DNA of 64,000 nucleotides, from assembly GCA_964405405.1 (NCBI GenBank), contig CAYONT010000005.1:1-64000 (forward strand), given 5' to 3'. Each line of letters opens with the position of its first letter. The stretch's first letter is position 1. The position numbers and the translations under genes were made by a program. Of the stretch, positions 16,608-25,598 are shown piece by piece. The notes under the pieces are model-generated. The model searched no databases. It was not told the DNA's origin and saw nothing but the letters and a program-made list of their open reading frames with translations. This stretch comes from CAMCYM01 sp964405405 (lineage in GTDB: Bacteria > Bacteroidota > Bacteroidia > Flavobacteriales_D > Sanyastnellaceae).

Positions 16608-16615
16608 TACCTTTA
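16608..16615 (+). promoter_or_regulatory. TACCTTTA -7-like box upstream of the large T9SS gene
   Basis: One mismatch to TAnnTTTG, five bases before the ATG at 16621. The position matches that of similar boxes before several other operons in this window. No clear -33. Confidence 0.3.
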
Positions 16616-16620
16616 GCGGC

Positions 16621-19600
16621 ATGCAAGTGAACGTAAGGAAGGGCAGCTTCAAAGCAGCGGTTGGGGTCGCAATGGGACTCCTGTGCCACGTGGGAACGAT
16701 CGAAGGGGTTTGGTGTCAAGGGGCTTCGCCGGTGGAGGTGGGGGCCGCTGCAGGGGATGATCCGGATTGGTCGGTTTGGATGCAGGATCCGGCCCGGTCT
16801 GTGGAGGAGGTGCGCGCGGCCTACGAGGCCCATTGGGCGGGGCGGGTCAAGGCCCCCGGGACCGGGTACAAGCCCATCGAGCGTTGGCTGCACCTGACCG
16901 AAGGTCGGCAGGATGAGGCCGGTCGTGCATGGGGGGCCAACGAGGCCTGGGAGATGCTCCGTTCCGTGGAGGCGACCCGGGCAGCCGGCGACCGGTCCCC
17001 CGGGGGGAACTGGACGGTCTGTGGGCCTACGCTCGACGCAGTCACTTCGCGTGACGACATCCGCGGGGTAGGCCGAATGAATTGCATCGCCTTCCACCCC
17101 ACAGACCCCAACATCCTCTTCGCCGGCGCCCCCTCGGGGGGACTCTGGCGCTCCTACGACGGCGGCGCCACCTGGACGTCGAACACCGACGCCATGCCCA
17201 CCCTGGGCGTGAGCGCCATCGTGTTCGACCCCGTGAATCCCGCCCGGGTCTACATCGGCACCGGCGATCGGGACGCCGCAGACAGCCCCGGCCTCGGCGT
17301 CTGGCGCTCCGACGACGGCGGTCTGAGCTGGACCCCAGCCGGCGACGCACTGTCCGACCGCGTCGTGGGCGACCTCCTCATCCACCCGGAGAACCCAGCC
17401 GTCCTGCTGGCCGCCACCAGCGGCGGCGTCTGGCGCTCAGCTGACAGCGGCGATACCTGGACCCAGGTTTCTCAAAACACCCAGAACTACAAAGACCTCG
17501 CTTGGCATCCCACCCAACCCGACATCGTTTACGCCACGGGACAAGGGCGCTTCTGGCGCAGTGGGGATGGCGGTTTGACCTTCGAATACATCAACGAGGG
17601 CATCCAGGCCTCGACCCGCATGGTCATCGCGGTGACTCCGGCCGCGCCGGACAATGTATACGTATGTTCCACAGGCACCTATGAGTTCCGGGCCCTCTTT
17701 CGGTCCACCGACGGCGGCCTCACCTTCACCGAAATGAGCGATTCCCCGAACATCATGGCTTGGAGTGCCAGCGGCGATCAGGACGGAGGCCAAGCCTGGT
17801 ACGACCTCTGCATCGCAGCCGACCCGGTGGTCGTCGACCGAATCTACGTAGGGGGCATCCGGATGAAGCGTTCCGATGACGGCGGCGCCACCTGGGTGGA
17901 CATCCAGGACAGCTTCTTGCACGTGGACCACCATGCCCTGGCCCACAGTCCGCACACCGATGCCTTGTACCTCGCGAATGATGGGGGCATTTACGTCCTC
18001 GCGAACGGACAGCAGTGGGTCGATTTGTCGAACGGGATTGTCACAGGCCAAATCTATAAAATCGGTCAAAGCCCGCACCACGCCACGCGGGTCATGACGG
18101 GCTACCAAGACAATGGAACCTATTTCTTCAACGGCGTCGAATGGAGCCGGAGCACGGGCGGTGACGGATTTGAATGCCAGTTCGATCCTGCTTCCACGGA
18201 ATGGTTTTTCAGCAGCTCGCAGTACGGAAATGTCTACCGCACGGGTCCGGGCATCCAAAACCAAACCATCGTCCGCGAGGGCGAGTTGGGCATCACGGAG
18301 ACGGGCGCTTGGTCCACGCCCTGGTGGGTGGATGGCACGGTACCGGAAACGATGTTCGTGGGGTTGAAGAATGTCTGGCGCTGCGCCAATGTGAAGACGG
18401 CTGAGCATGGGGATTTGGTCTGGGAGAAGATCAGCTCGAACCTGGCGGGAAACGATTTGCAGAACCTGCACACGCTGCACCGGCATGCGGGGGCGGCTGG
18501 GGTGTTGTTCGCTTCGGAGTCGAACCGGAAGTTGTTTCGGACGCTGGATGCGCATGCGCCGGAGGTGGTTTGGGAGGACTTGAGCGCTTTGCTGCCCCAA
18601 GCTTCGCAGCCGGTGTCGGCGTTGGCTTCGGTTCCCGGGAATGATTCGACGTTGTTCATGGGGTTCAACAGCCGGGTTTGGCGTTCGGAGGATTTGGGGG
18701 AGACGTGGGCCGAATGGACGGATGGTCTGCCCGCGGTGCGGGTGAATACGTTGGTCTGCGACACGGCAGGGGGCGGGTGGTTGTATGCGGGGACGGACCG
18801 GGGGGTCTATGTGCGGGGTCTGGGAGGGGATTCCTGGCTGGATTTTTCGGCGGGGCTGCCGTTGACGGTGCGGGTCACGGAGCTTGAGTTGCACCCGGGG
18901 ACGGAGGCGGGGCCCGGGGTACCGGGGTCGCCGGCGCGGCTCCGGGCGGGAACGTACGGCCGGGGTCTCTGGGAATCGGATGTTTTCGGAGAGACGACGG
19001 TGGCGTTCCCGCCCATCGCGTTCTTGTCGCTTCCAGCGGGCGGGTCGGGGATTTATGGGGCGGTCGAGGTGCCGCTGCGTTTTCGGCGCAACCTGGTGGA
19101 TGTGGAGGTGACGGGTTTGGAGTTGGGGGACATCTGGGTCGAGAACGGGGTGTTGGCGGACCTGATTCCGGATGGGGCGGGCTATCGGTTGGTGGTGGCG
19201 CCTGGGGACTTCGGTCCGGTTCGGGTCGCCGTGGTCGATGGGGCGGCGCAGGAGTTGGGGGTGCCGGGAGGGCCTGAGGGTCCCTGGTCGGTCGCTTCGG
19301 ACACGCTCCTGCTGGTGTACCGGCCTGCGCCGGTTCCGTTCGGTCCCGAGGGGCCGGGTGGGGTAGGGGACCCGGCGTCGCTCGTCTTGTGGCTGCGTGG
19401 GGATGGGGGGACGTACGTCGACCTCGCCGCCGGGACCCTGGCTGCCCCGGGCGACGCCGTCGCCGGTTGGCACGACCTCCGGGCGACCGGCCTCGCCGCC
19501 CTCCAATCCGACCCGTCCCGCCGTCCCCTCCTGGCGGCCGACGCCGTCGCCGGACGCCCCGGCATCCAACTCGACGGCGACAACGACGCCCTGTTGGCCG

Positions 19601-20799
19601 CGGGCGTACCGACCGGAATCGGGCTCACCGCCGGCTCGGTGGTTCGGGGAACGGGTTTGGCCTGGGATGAGCACGGATGGATTGCCTCCGCCCGCGTTCC
19701 CAACGGCTTCATCCTCCATCCCTGGAAAGACCAAAGCTCCTTCCAAGCGGTGGTGCATGACGCGGACGGCAATATGGCCGAGGCAACCCCCATCTGGATT
19801 GTCGACGCATCTGCGCCCCAATTCTACGGGCTCACCTACGATGCCACCGAATGGGACCAAACCTTCCACACCCTGGTCAACGATACGCGGTTGCCTTTCC
19901 CTTCGGTGAACTTGGCACCCCGTGCGCCCGAAGCGGACATCGAGGTGCGGTATGGTTGGGATTTCGACGACCGGTATGGCAGCGGATGGATTGCGGAGCA
20001 CTTCATCTACCAGCGTCCCTGGCAGGAGAGCCACCGCACCATCGTCCTGAACTACCTGGCCGCCCGTTACGGTCTCTCGATGGGGGCCACACAAGTATAC
20101 TTCCGCCCCGAGTTTCCGGAGGATGTCGCTGGAATCGGCCAGGAATCAACCTGGGACCAACACCTCGCAGCGCGAGACGGATCCGGCCTCCTGGTTTCGG
20201 CAGCCAGCGATTTACAGGACGGGGAATACCTGTTTTGGGGACACGATGGTGCATCACCAGCTGAAGTAACGAGTGCTTATCCTTTCCTCACGCCGCGATC
20301 GGGCAGAACCCACGCTTGGGTGCAGGTGGGAGAGGTAGGCGCTGTACAAATGGAGTTTCCTGCGGATGCGGTGCCAGCGGGTGCCACGGATTGGGGGGTG
20401 ATTTGGACCCACGGTGATGATTTCCTCCCCGGGGATGCACCTGCTTTCGTGCCTTTGACGGCCCAAGGAGCAGGTTGGGTGGCCCAAGTAGACTTTGCAG
20501 GCCCAGGGGGGGTCTTTACCTTGGGCAGTGCACCGGTGTTGGGCGTTGAAGAAACGTTGGCTGCGGGTCGCTTGACCGTCTTCCCCAACCCGACCGATGG
20601 GATGTGGAACTTGCGGGTCGGCGGGTTGGATGCCACGGGAGCTTCGGTGCGCATCTGCGATGCCACAGGACGTTGGGTGGGGGCATTCCCCTGGACCGGC
20701 GAACGGACCCAATCGGGGATGGCGTTGGCACCGGGATGGTACCTCGTTGTTTTAGAGAAAGGGGCAGAGGTGCTGACCACGCCGTTGCTCGTTCGATAA
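16621..20799 (+). CDS. Large T9SS-secreted protein with sortilin/sialidase-like beta-propeller
   Basis: Protein of 1392 residues with a signal peptide. From about residue 165 to 700 it has at least seven Asp-box repeats of the form SxDxGxTW (near residues 175, 228, 271, 311, 360, 416 and 687), as in VPS10/sortilin-like and exo-sialidase propellers. A middle beta-rich part leads to a concanavalin-like region from about residue 920 (SLVLWLRGDGGTYVDLAAG) to 1150. The last 85 residues are a T9SS type A sorting domain (LTVFPNPTDGMWNLRV to WYLVVLEKGAEVLTTPLLVR). It should be exported through the outer membrane and anchored at the surface or released. No catalytic residues could be assigned, so adhesion or glycan binding is as likely as hydrolysis. 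Confidence 0.85.
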   Translation: MQVNVRKGSFKAAVGVAMGLLCHVGTIEGVWCQGASPVEVGAAAGDDPDWSVWMQDPARSVEEVRAAYEAHWAGRVKAPGTGYKPIERWLHLTEGRQDEAGRAWGANEAWEMLRSVEATRAAGDRSPGGNWTVCGPTLDAVTSRDDIRGVGRMNCIAFHPTDPNILFAGAPSGGLWRSYDGGATWTSNTDAMPTLGVSAIVFDPVNPARVYIGTGDRDAADSPGLGVWRSDDGGLSWTPAGDALSDRVVGDLLIHPENPAVLLAATSGGVWRSADSGDTWTQVSQNTQNYKDLAWHPTQPDIVYATGQGRFWRSGDGGLTFEYINEGIQASTRMVIAVTPAAPDNVYVCSTGTYEFRALFRSTDGGLTFTEMSDSPNIMAWSASGDQDGGQAWYDLCIAADPVVVDRIYVGGIRMKRSDDGGATWVDIQDSFLHVDHHALAHSPHTDALYLANDGGIYVLANGQQWVDLSNGIVTGQIYKIGQSPHHATRVMTGYQDNGTYFFNGVEWSRSTGGDGFECQFDPASTEWFFSSSQYGNVYRTGPGIQNQTIVREGELGITETGAWSTPWWVDGTVPETMFVGLKNVWRCANVKTAEHGDLVWEKISSNLAGNDLQNLHTLHRHAGAAGVLFASESNRKLFRTLDAHAPEVVWEDLSALLPQASQPVSALASVPGNDSTLFMGFNSRVWRSEDLGETWAEWTDGLPAVRVNTLVCDTAGGGWLYAGTDRGVYVRGLGGDSWLDFSAGLPLTVRVTELELHPGTEAGPGVPGSPARLRAGTYGRGLWESDVFGETTVAFPPIAFLSLPAGGSGIYGAVEVPLRFRRNLVDVEVTGLELGDIWVENGVLADLIPDGAGYRLVVAPGDFGPVRVAVVDGAAQELGVPGGPEGPWSVASDTLLLVYRPAPVPFGPEGPGGVGDPASLVLWLRGDGGTYVDLAAGTLAAPGDAVAGWHDLRATGLAALQSDPSRRPLLAADAVAGRPGIQLDGDNDALLAAGVPTGIGLTAGSVVRGTGLAWDEHGWIASARVPNGFILHPWKDQSSFQAVVHDADGNMAEATPIWIVDASAPQFYGLTYDATEWDQTFHTLVNDTRLPFPSVNLAPRAPEADIEVRYGWDFDDRYGSGWIAEHFIYQRPWQESHRTIVLNYLAARYGLSMGATQVYFRPEFPEDVAGIGQESTWDQHLAARDGSGLLVSAASDLQDGEYLFWGHDGASPAEVTSAYPFLTPRSGRTHAWVQVGEVGAVQMEFPADAVPAGATDWGVIWTHGDDFLPGDAPAFVPLTAQGAGWVAQVDFAGPGGVFTLGSAPVLGVEETLAAGRLTVFPNPTDGMWNLRVGGLDATGASVRICDATGRWVGAFPWTGERTQSGMALAPGWYLVVLEKGAEVLTTPLLVR

Positions 20800-20800
20800 G

Positions 20801-20840
20801 GCACAAAAAAAGAGGGGCGCAGGCCCCTCTTTTTTTGTGC
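20801..20840. terminator. Bidirectional intrinsic terminator
   Basis: A perfect inverted repeat, arms of 17 bases (GCACAAAAAAAGAGGGG and its complement) around a CGCAGG loop. Both strands have a G/C stem followed by seven T, so it can end transcription from both convergent T9SS genes, whose stops are at 20799 and 20852. Confidence 0.93.
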
Positions 20841-20851
20841 ACCCCGGGTGC

Positions 20852-21832
20852 TTACTGAACGCAGATGCGCTCTACCGTCCCAGCACCGTCCGTGAGCGTG
20901 TACCAGCCTGCTGGCCAGGCACCTACTTCCCATTGGACCTGGGTACCGGGCTGCAACAGTGCAGCGTGTACCTCGCGACCCATCGCATCGATGGCCCGCA
21001 TCCACCGGGCTCCCTCAGCCCCCTGGGGAACCTGCAAGGTCAACACGTCGCGAACGGGGTTGGGATACATCCGCACACCCTCTTGAACCGGGGCGCTTGC
21101 CACGGAGGAAGAGGGGTTTGCAAAACGATACACCTGACCGTTGGCGGGCATGCCGGTCCATCCGGCACCTCCGTAGACAAACTCCAGCAAATTCGTGTAG
21201 TACGAAAAGTTGCCCACGGCGGGATCTCCATTGCCGATCTGGAACATGCCATTGTAATCGTAATCGTAGTTTTCGATCACCCCGGAAGAGAAGAAGCCAT
21301 CGGACAGATCCAATGCATCGATCACCGTATTGGGACCGAATCGGAATTCGATGGCACCGTCCGATTCGTACAACCAAACCTGGTAGTTCGCACGTTGGAT
21401 GGCCGTGCCGAAGCCGTAAACCTCGTTGTAGAAACCTACGTTGCTCCACTCGATCTTGCAGATGCGGTTGGGAGCATTGCCCGTCGTGAGGTGTTGGATG
21501 CGCGAAAAGGAACCGGGCTCAATCGTGGAAACGTCACAGACGTCCAATGAGGTAGGGAAGAGAAAGTCCATCATGCCATCCAAAGAGGGCGCCATGAGCA
21601 TTTCACCGACCCCGGTGAGAAGCAATTGGGAGGTGGGGGTGCCGAACACTGGAAAGTCAAAGCCGACAGGGATCATCATCTCCGGGTCATCCCAACCGGC
21701 CCCCAGGTCCAGAATGAATGGCTCCTCCAACGGGGCGTAGGGCGCCGTGAAGGCCGAGGTGGTGTAATACTGGGACAGGAGTGAACCGGAGGACAGAGCC
21801 GCCGTGAGCAAAGAGAGGTAGAATCCGCGCAT
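20852..21832 (-). CDS. T9SS-secreted protein of unknown function
   Basis: Protein of 326 residues. A signal peptide (MRGFYLSLLTAALSSGSLLS) precedes a beta-rich body with many Tyr, Phe and Asp, containing LQHLTTG-like and NRICKIEWSNVGFYNEVYG segments seen in secreted Bacteroidota proteins of unknown role. The last 75 residues form a T9SS type A sorting domain: VRMYPNPVRDVLTLQV through GWYTLTDGAGTVERICVQ. Export across the outer membrane is therefore expected. A TAACTTTG box lies 44 bases before the ATG, with a palindrome between. It converges on the larger T9SS gene and shares its terminator. No enzymatic motif is visible. Confidence 0.8.
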   Translation of the reverse strand: MRGFYLSLLTAALSSGSLLSQYYTTSAFTAPYAPLEEPFILDLGAGWDDPEMMIPVGFDFPVFGTPTSQLLLTGVGEMLMAPSLDGMMDFLFPTSLDVCDVSTIEPGSFSRIQHLTTGNAPNRICKIEWSNVGFYNEVYGFGTAIQRANYQVWLYESDGAIEFRFGPNTVIDALDLSDGFFSSGVIENYDYDYNGMFQIGNGDPAVGNFSYYTNLLEFVYGGAGWTGMPANGQVYRFANPSSSVASAPVQEGVRMYPNPVRDVLTLQVPQGAEGARWMRAIDAMGREVHAALLQPGTQVQWEVGAWPAGWYTLTDGAGTVERICVQ

Positions 21833-21858
21833 GGAAAGGGTTTTGGTTGAATGTCAGT

Positions 21859-21868
21859 GGGACGTCCC
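21859..21868. promoter_or_regulatory. Palindrome GGGACGTCCC, possible operator
   Basis: A perfect 10-base palindrome, extended imperfectly to GTGGGACGTCCCCAC, between the -7-like box and the ATG of the T9SS gene at 21832. The position would suit a dimeric regulator, but no regulator gene is nearby. Confidence 0.3.
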
Positions 21869-21876
21869 CACCGGCA

Positions 21877-21884
21877 CAAAGTTA
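21877..21884 (-). promoter_or_regulatory. TAACTTTG -7 box upstream of T9SS gene at 21832
   Basis: Exact match to TAnnTTTG on the minus strand, 44 bases before the ATG and just after the LOG-family gene end, so this T9SS gene probably has its own promoter. Confidence 0.5.
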
Positions 21885-21907
21885 CCCATCTGCGCGAAAG
21901 CGCACCG

Positions 21908-22597
21908 TTAAAAATTGGGGCGCAGCAGGGACTTGGCGTAGAAATTGTCAATCACCTCGACCACGGCCTCAGCACTGTCCACCACGTGGAGCAATTCGGG
22001 GTCTCCCGCAGAGATGGTCTTGAACTCATCCCGCAAGGTGGTCCGAATCCAATCCATCAACCCACTCCAGAAAGCGCTCCCGTAGAGGATGATGGGAACG
22101 GGATCCACCTTCGAGGTTTGCACCAAGGTCAATGCCTCGAAGAGTTCATCCAAGGTGCCAAAGCCGCCCGGCATCACGACAAATCCCTGGGAGTACTTGA
22201 CAAACATGACCTTCCGAACAAAGAAATAATCGAAGTCGATGGACTTGTCGCGGTCGATGTAGGGATTGTGGTGTTGTTCGAAGGGCAATTCGATGTTCAA
22301 TCCCACCGAGGTACCGCCCATGTCGTGGGCGCCTCGGTTGCCAGCTTCCATGACCCCGGGACCGCCGCCCGTGATGACCCCGTAGCCCCGCTCTGCCAAT
22401 TTCTGGGCCACGGCGCGTGCATCGTTGTAGACCGGAGAATCCGGTTTCATCCGGGCCGAACCATAAATCGAAATGCAAGGGCCGATGCGCTGAAGGGCTT
22501 CAAATCCCTGAACGAATTCGCCCATGATTTTGAAGATGGACCAACTGTCGTTCGACTTGATCTCGTTCCAATTGCGCTGTTTGAAGGGCTGTGTCAT
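21908..22597 (-). CDS. LOG family protein (cytokinin-riboside phosphoribohydrolase-like)
   Basis: Protein of 229 residues of the Rossmann-fold LOG/lysine-decarboxylase-like family. The two diagnostic motifs are GGGPGVMEA at residues 77-85 and PGGFGTLDE at 143-151, which bind nucleotide phosphate in enzymes releasing ribose 5-phosphate from nucleoside monophosphates. The longer N-terminus (about 40 residues before CISIYGSAR) matches the TIGR00730 subtype. The ATG at 22597 starts 19 bases after the uvrA stop, so it is probably the last gene of that operon. Its bacterial role is likely nucleotide salvage or hygiene and not lysine decarboxylation. Confidence 0.87.
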   Translation of the reverse strand: MTQPFKQRNWNEIKSNDSWSIFKIMGEFVQGFEALQRIGPCISIYGSARMKPDSPVYNDARAVAQKLAERGYGVITGGGPGVMEAGNRGAHDMGGTSVGLNIELPFEQHHNPYIDRDKSIDFDYFFVRKVMFVKYSQGFVVMPGGFGTLDELFEALTLVQTSKVDPVPIILYGSAFWSGLMDWIRTTLRDEFKTISAGDPELLHVVDSAEAVVEVIDNFYAKSLLRPNF

Positions 22598-22616
22598 GGT
22601 GAATTGAACGGAAGAA

Positions 22617-25598
22617 TCAGGATAAAGTTGTGCGCTTCTTGCGTCGGCCGGGCTTGTTGGGGGCAGCGGAAGGCGTTTCGGAAGCCGACGACTGCGGCGG
22701 GGCGTTCGGATTCGGTGGGGCCACCGGGGGCGACTGGGCCAAGGCCCGGGCAATGAAGGGGGCGGTCCTGCTGTTGGGTGCCAGTGCCACCGTCTCTGGG
22801 GTGCCTGTGGCGGTGATTTGGCCTCCAGCCTGCCCCCCCTCCGGCCCCAGATCCACCAGGAAATCGGCGCACTTCAGGACATCGATGTTGTGCTCGATCA
22901 CGATGACGGTGTTGCCCCGGTCCACGAGCCGCTGGAGAACATCGATGAGCATCTGGATGTCGCTGAAATGCAGGCCAGTGGTGGGTTCATCGAGGATATA
23001 GCACGTGGAGCCGGTTCCTACCCGGGCCAGTTCCGAGGCGAGTTTCACCCGCTGGGCCTCGCCCCCGCTCAAGGTGGTGCTTTGCTGTCCCAGCGTGATG
23101 TAGCCGAGGCCCACATCCTGCAGGGTGCGGGTGATGCGCAGGATTTTTGGGTGAGCAGCGAAGAATTCAACGGCATCGTCAACGGTCATGTCCAGCACGT
23201 CGGCAATGGACTTTCCCCGGTACCGGACTTCCAGGGTTTCCCGGTTGTATCGCTTCCCGCCGCAAGATTCGCAGGTGACATGTACGTCCGGCAGGAAGTT
23301 CATCTCGATGGTACGCAACCCTCCGCCTTTGCAGGTTTCACAGCGTCCACCCGCCACATTGAAACTGAAACGTCCCGGCTTGTAGCCCCGGATGGCAGCT
23401 TCCGGCAGCCGGGTGAAGAGCGACCGGATTTCATCGAAGATGCCGGTGTATGTTGCCGGATTGGACCGGGGGGTTCGACCGATGGGGGATTGGTCGATGT
23501 CGATGACCTTGTCCAAGTACTGATAGCCCGACCAGCTGCGAAAGGGGAGGGGCTGCTTCGTTGCTTCGTAAAAGTGGTTGTGCAACAGGGGATAAAGCGT
23601 CTGGTTGATGAGGGAGCTCTTCCCCCCACCCGAGACCCCCGAAATCCCGATGAAGGTGCCCAGCGGCAGCCGGATCGAAATGTCTTTGAGGTTGTGTCCG
23701 GTGGCGCCCTCCAACTCGAGGAATCGGCCATTCCCGCCGCGGCGTTGGGCGGGCATGGCGATGGTGCGTCGCCCCAGCAGAAAATCAGCGGTGACACTGT
23801 CCCCGGCCAGATGCGCCGAAGGGGGGCCTTGGGCGACGATGCTGCCTCCGTGGACCCCGGCACCTGGACCCATGTCGATGAGGTGGTCCGCCTCCCGCAT
23901 CATGTCTTCGTCGTGCTCCACCACCAGCACTGAATTGCCAGCGTCTCGGAGTCCTTTTAGGCTGTCAATCAATCGGTTGTTGTCCCTTGGGTGAAGTCCG
24001 ATGCTGGGTTCATCCAGGATGTAAAGCACCTCCGTCAGCCGGCTGCCCATCTGACTGGCCAAACGAATCCGCTGCGCCTCTCCTCCCGAAAGCGTACGCG
24101 AAGACCGGTCGAGGGCAAGGTAACCCAGGCCCACCTCGCACAGAAATCCCAACCGGTCATGGATTTCCTTCAACGGCTCCCGCAGGATGCGACGGGGTCG
24201 CTCGGGTAGGCGCTCACCGAGCCCTTCCGCCCAGTTCTGCAGTTCCGACAACGACATGGCCCCCAGGTCTGAAATGCGCATCCCATCGAGGAAAAATTGC
24301 CGGCTCATCGGTTGCAACCGCGTTCCCTCACATTCCGGGCACACCTTCTTCCACAGGAACTGCTGGGCCCAACGGCTCAGCTGTGCAGACTGGCTGCCCG
24401 AGGCAGCGCGCAAGATGCCAGCTATCAACCCATCGAACCGGACGCTTCCCCCCCGAACGCCCGACTTGTCTCCGAGCTTCACCGGCTTTTCTCGCCCGTG
24501 CAGAATCGCACTCACCACCGCTTCGTCCAATTCCCCTAGCGGCGTGCGAACCGTCGCCCCGGCCTCTGCCAAAAGCGCCTCCACCACCCCTTGGGTCCAA
24601 CTGTCCTTCCAATCGACCAACGGCAAAATCCCCCCTTGCGAAACCGATTTGCTGGCATCGGGAATCAAACGAGCCACCTCCACCTCGGGCACTTCCCCCA
24701 ACCCACTGCAATGGGGACAGGCGCCGTAAGGGGAATTGAAGGAGAACAAGTTGGGCTCCGGATCCGGATAAGCCAGCCCGGTGGTTGGACACATCAGATT
24801 GCGGCTGAAGAACCTCCAGTCCCCTGTATCCTGCACCAACACACCCAACGTCCCCTTCCCTTGCGACAGCGCGGTCCGAATTGAACGCTGCAACCGGGTT
24901 GTGTCCTCCGGGCGCACTTCCAAACGATCGATGACCACCTCGATGTCGTGGATCTTGTAGCGGTCTACCTTGAAACCCGCTTGCAATTCCACCACCTCAC
25001 CATCCACCCGGGCCCGCAAGTAACCCTGGCGCATGATCTGCTCGAATAGCTCCCGGTAGTGCCCCTTTCGGCCGCGCACCAACGGCGCACAAATCGAAAT
25101 CCGTTGTCCTCGGAAATTATCGAGTATGCCCTGAAGAATCTCCTCCTCCGAAAACCGGACCATCGGTTCTCCGGTGTGCAGGGACCGGGCATCTGCTGCA
25201 CGGGCAAACGCGAGTCGCAGGAAATCGGCGATTTCGGTCACCGTGCCCACCGTCGACCGAGGATTTTTCGAAATCGTCTTCTGCTCAATGCGAATGACGG
25301 GACTGAGTCCGGTGATTTGGTCTACATCCGGCCGCTCCATGCCTCCGATGAACTGGCGGGCGTATGCGCTAAACGTCTCCAAGTAGCGCCGCGCCCCTTC
25401 CGCATACAGCGTATCGAAGGCCAAACTCGATTTTCCACTCCCACTGACCCCCGTGATGACGACCAATTGGTTCCGCGGAATGGACACGTGGATGTTCCGC
25501 AGGTTGTGCTCCCGGGCGCCAATGACCCGCAGCATTTCGGGTTCCTCCGCAGGGTAGGGCACGGTGCCCGTTGAATCCATGGCCGTTGTTTTCCCCAT
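22617..25598 (-). CDS. uvrA: Excinuclease ABC subunit A
   Basis: UvrA is the damage-sensing ATPase of nucleotide excision repair. The protein is 993 residues, about 50 longer than usual because of a Pro/Ala-rich tail ending in RRKKRTTLS. Walker A motifs are GVSGSGKS (50-57) and GVSGGGKS (about 650); the two ABC signatures are RTLSGGEAQRIRLA and TTLSGGEAQRVKLA. The C-terminal zinc module CETCKGGG with CESCGGKRYN is intact. In the first zinc module the leading CxxC is CPTTG, so only one Cys remains on that side. The ATG at 25598 overlaps the nhaC stop as TGATG; a TTG one codon upstream is less likely. Confidence 0.97.
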   Translation of the reverse strand: MGKTTAMDSTGTVPYPAEEPEMLRVIGAREHNLRNIHVSIPRNQLVVITGVSGSGKSSLAFDTLYAEGARRYLETFSAYARQFIGGMERPDVDQITGLSPVIRIEQKTISKNPRSTVGTVTEIADFLRLAFARAADARSLHTGEPMVRFSEEEILQGILDNFRGQRISICAPLVRGRKGHYRELFEQIMRQGYLRARVDGEVVELQAGFKVDRYKIHDIEVVIDRLEVRPEDTTRLQRSIRTALSQGKGTLGVLVQDTGDWRFFSRNLMCPTTGLAYPDPEPNLFSFNSPYGACPHCSGLGEVPEVEVARLIPDASKSVSQGGILPLVDWKDSWTQGVVEALLAEAGATVRTPLGELDEAVVSAILHGREKPVKLGDKSGVRGGSVRFDGLIAGILRAASGSQSAQLSRWAQQFLWKKVCPECEGTRLQPMSRQFFLDGMRISDLGAMSLSELQNWAEGLGERLPERPRRILREPLKEIHDRLGFLCEVGLGYLALDRSSRTLSGGEAQRIRLASQMGSRLTEVLYILDEPSIGLHPRDNNRLIDSLKGLRDAGNSVLVVEHDEDMMREADHLIDMGPGAGVHGGSIVAQGPPSAHLAGDSVTADFLLGRRTIAMPAQRRGGNGRFLELEGATGHNLKDISIRLPLGTFIGISGVSGGGKSSLINQTLYPLLHNHFYEATKQPLPFRSWSGYQYLDKVIDIDQSPIGRTPRSNPATYTGIFDEIRSLFTRLPEAAIRGYKPGRFSFNVAGGRCETCKGGGLRTIEMNFLPDVHVTCESCGGKRYNRETLEVRYRGKSIADVLDMTVDDAVEFFAAHPKILRITRTLQDVGLGYITLGQQSTTLSGGEAQRVKLASELARVGTGSTCYILDEPTTGLHFSDIQMLIDVLQRLVDRGNTVIVIEHNIDVLKCADFLVDLGPEGGQAGGQITATGTPETVALAPNSRTAPFIARALAQSPPVAPPNPNAPPQSSASETPSAAPNKPGRRKKRTTLS

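Noticed and set aside
17437..20094. Very long open frame (885 codons) on the minus strand inside the large T9SS gene
   Set aside because: Its product is dominated by Arg, Pro, His and Gln with no motif, and the plus-strand protein has a signal peptide, Asp boxes and a sorting domain. Codon bias on the coding strand leaves the other strand open.
21908..22597. LOG-family gene as lysine decarboxylase
   Set aside because: The motifs GGGPGVMEA and PGGFGTLDE define the LOG phosphoribohydrolase family; the old lysine decarboxylase name is a historical misannotation.
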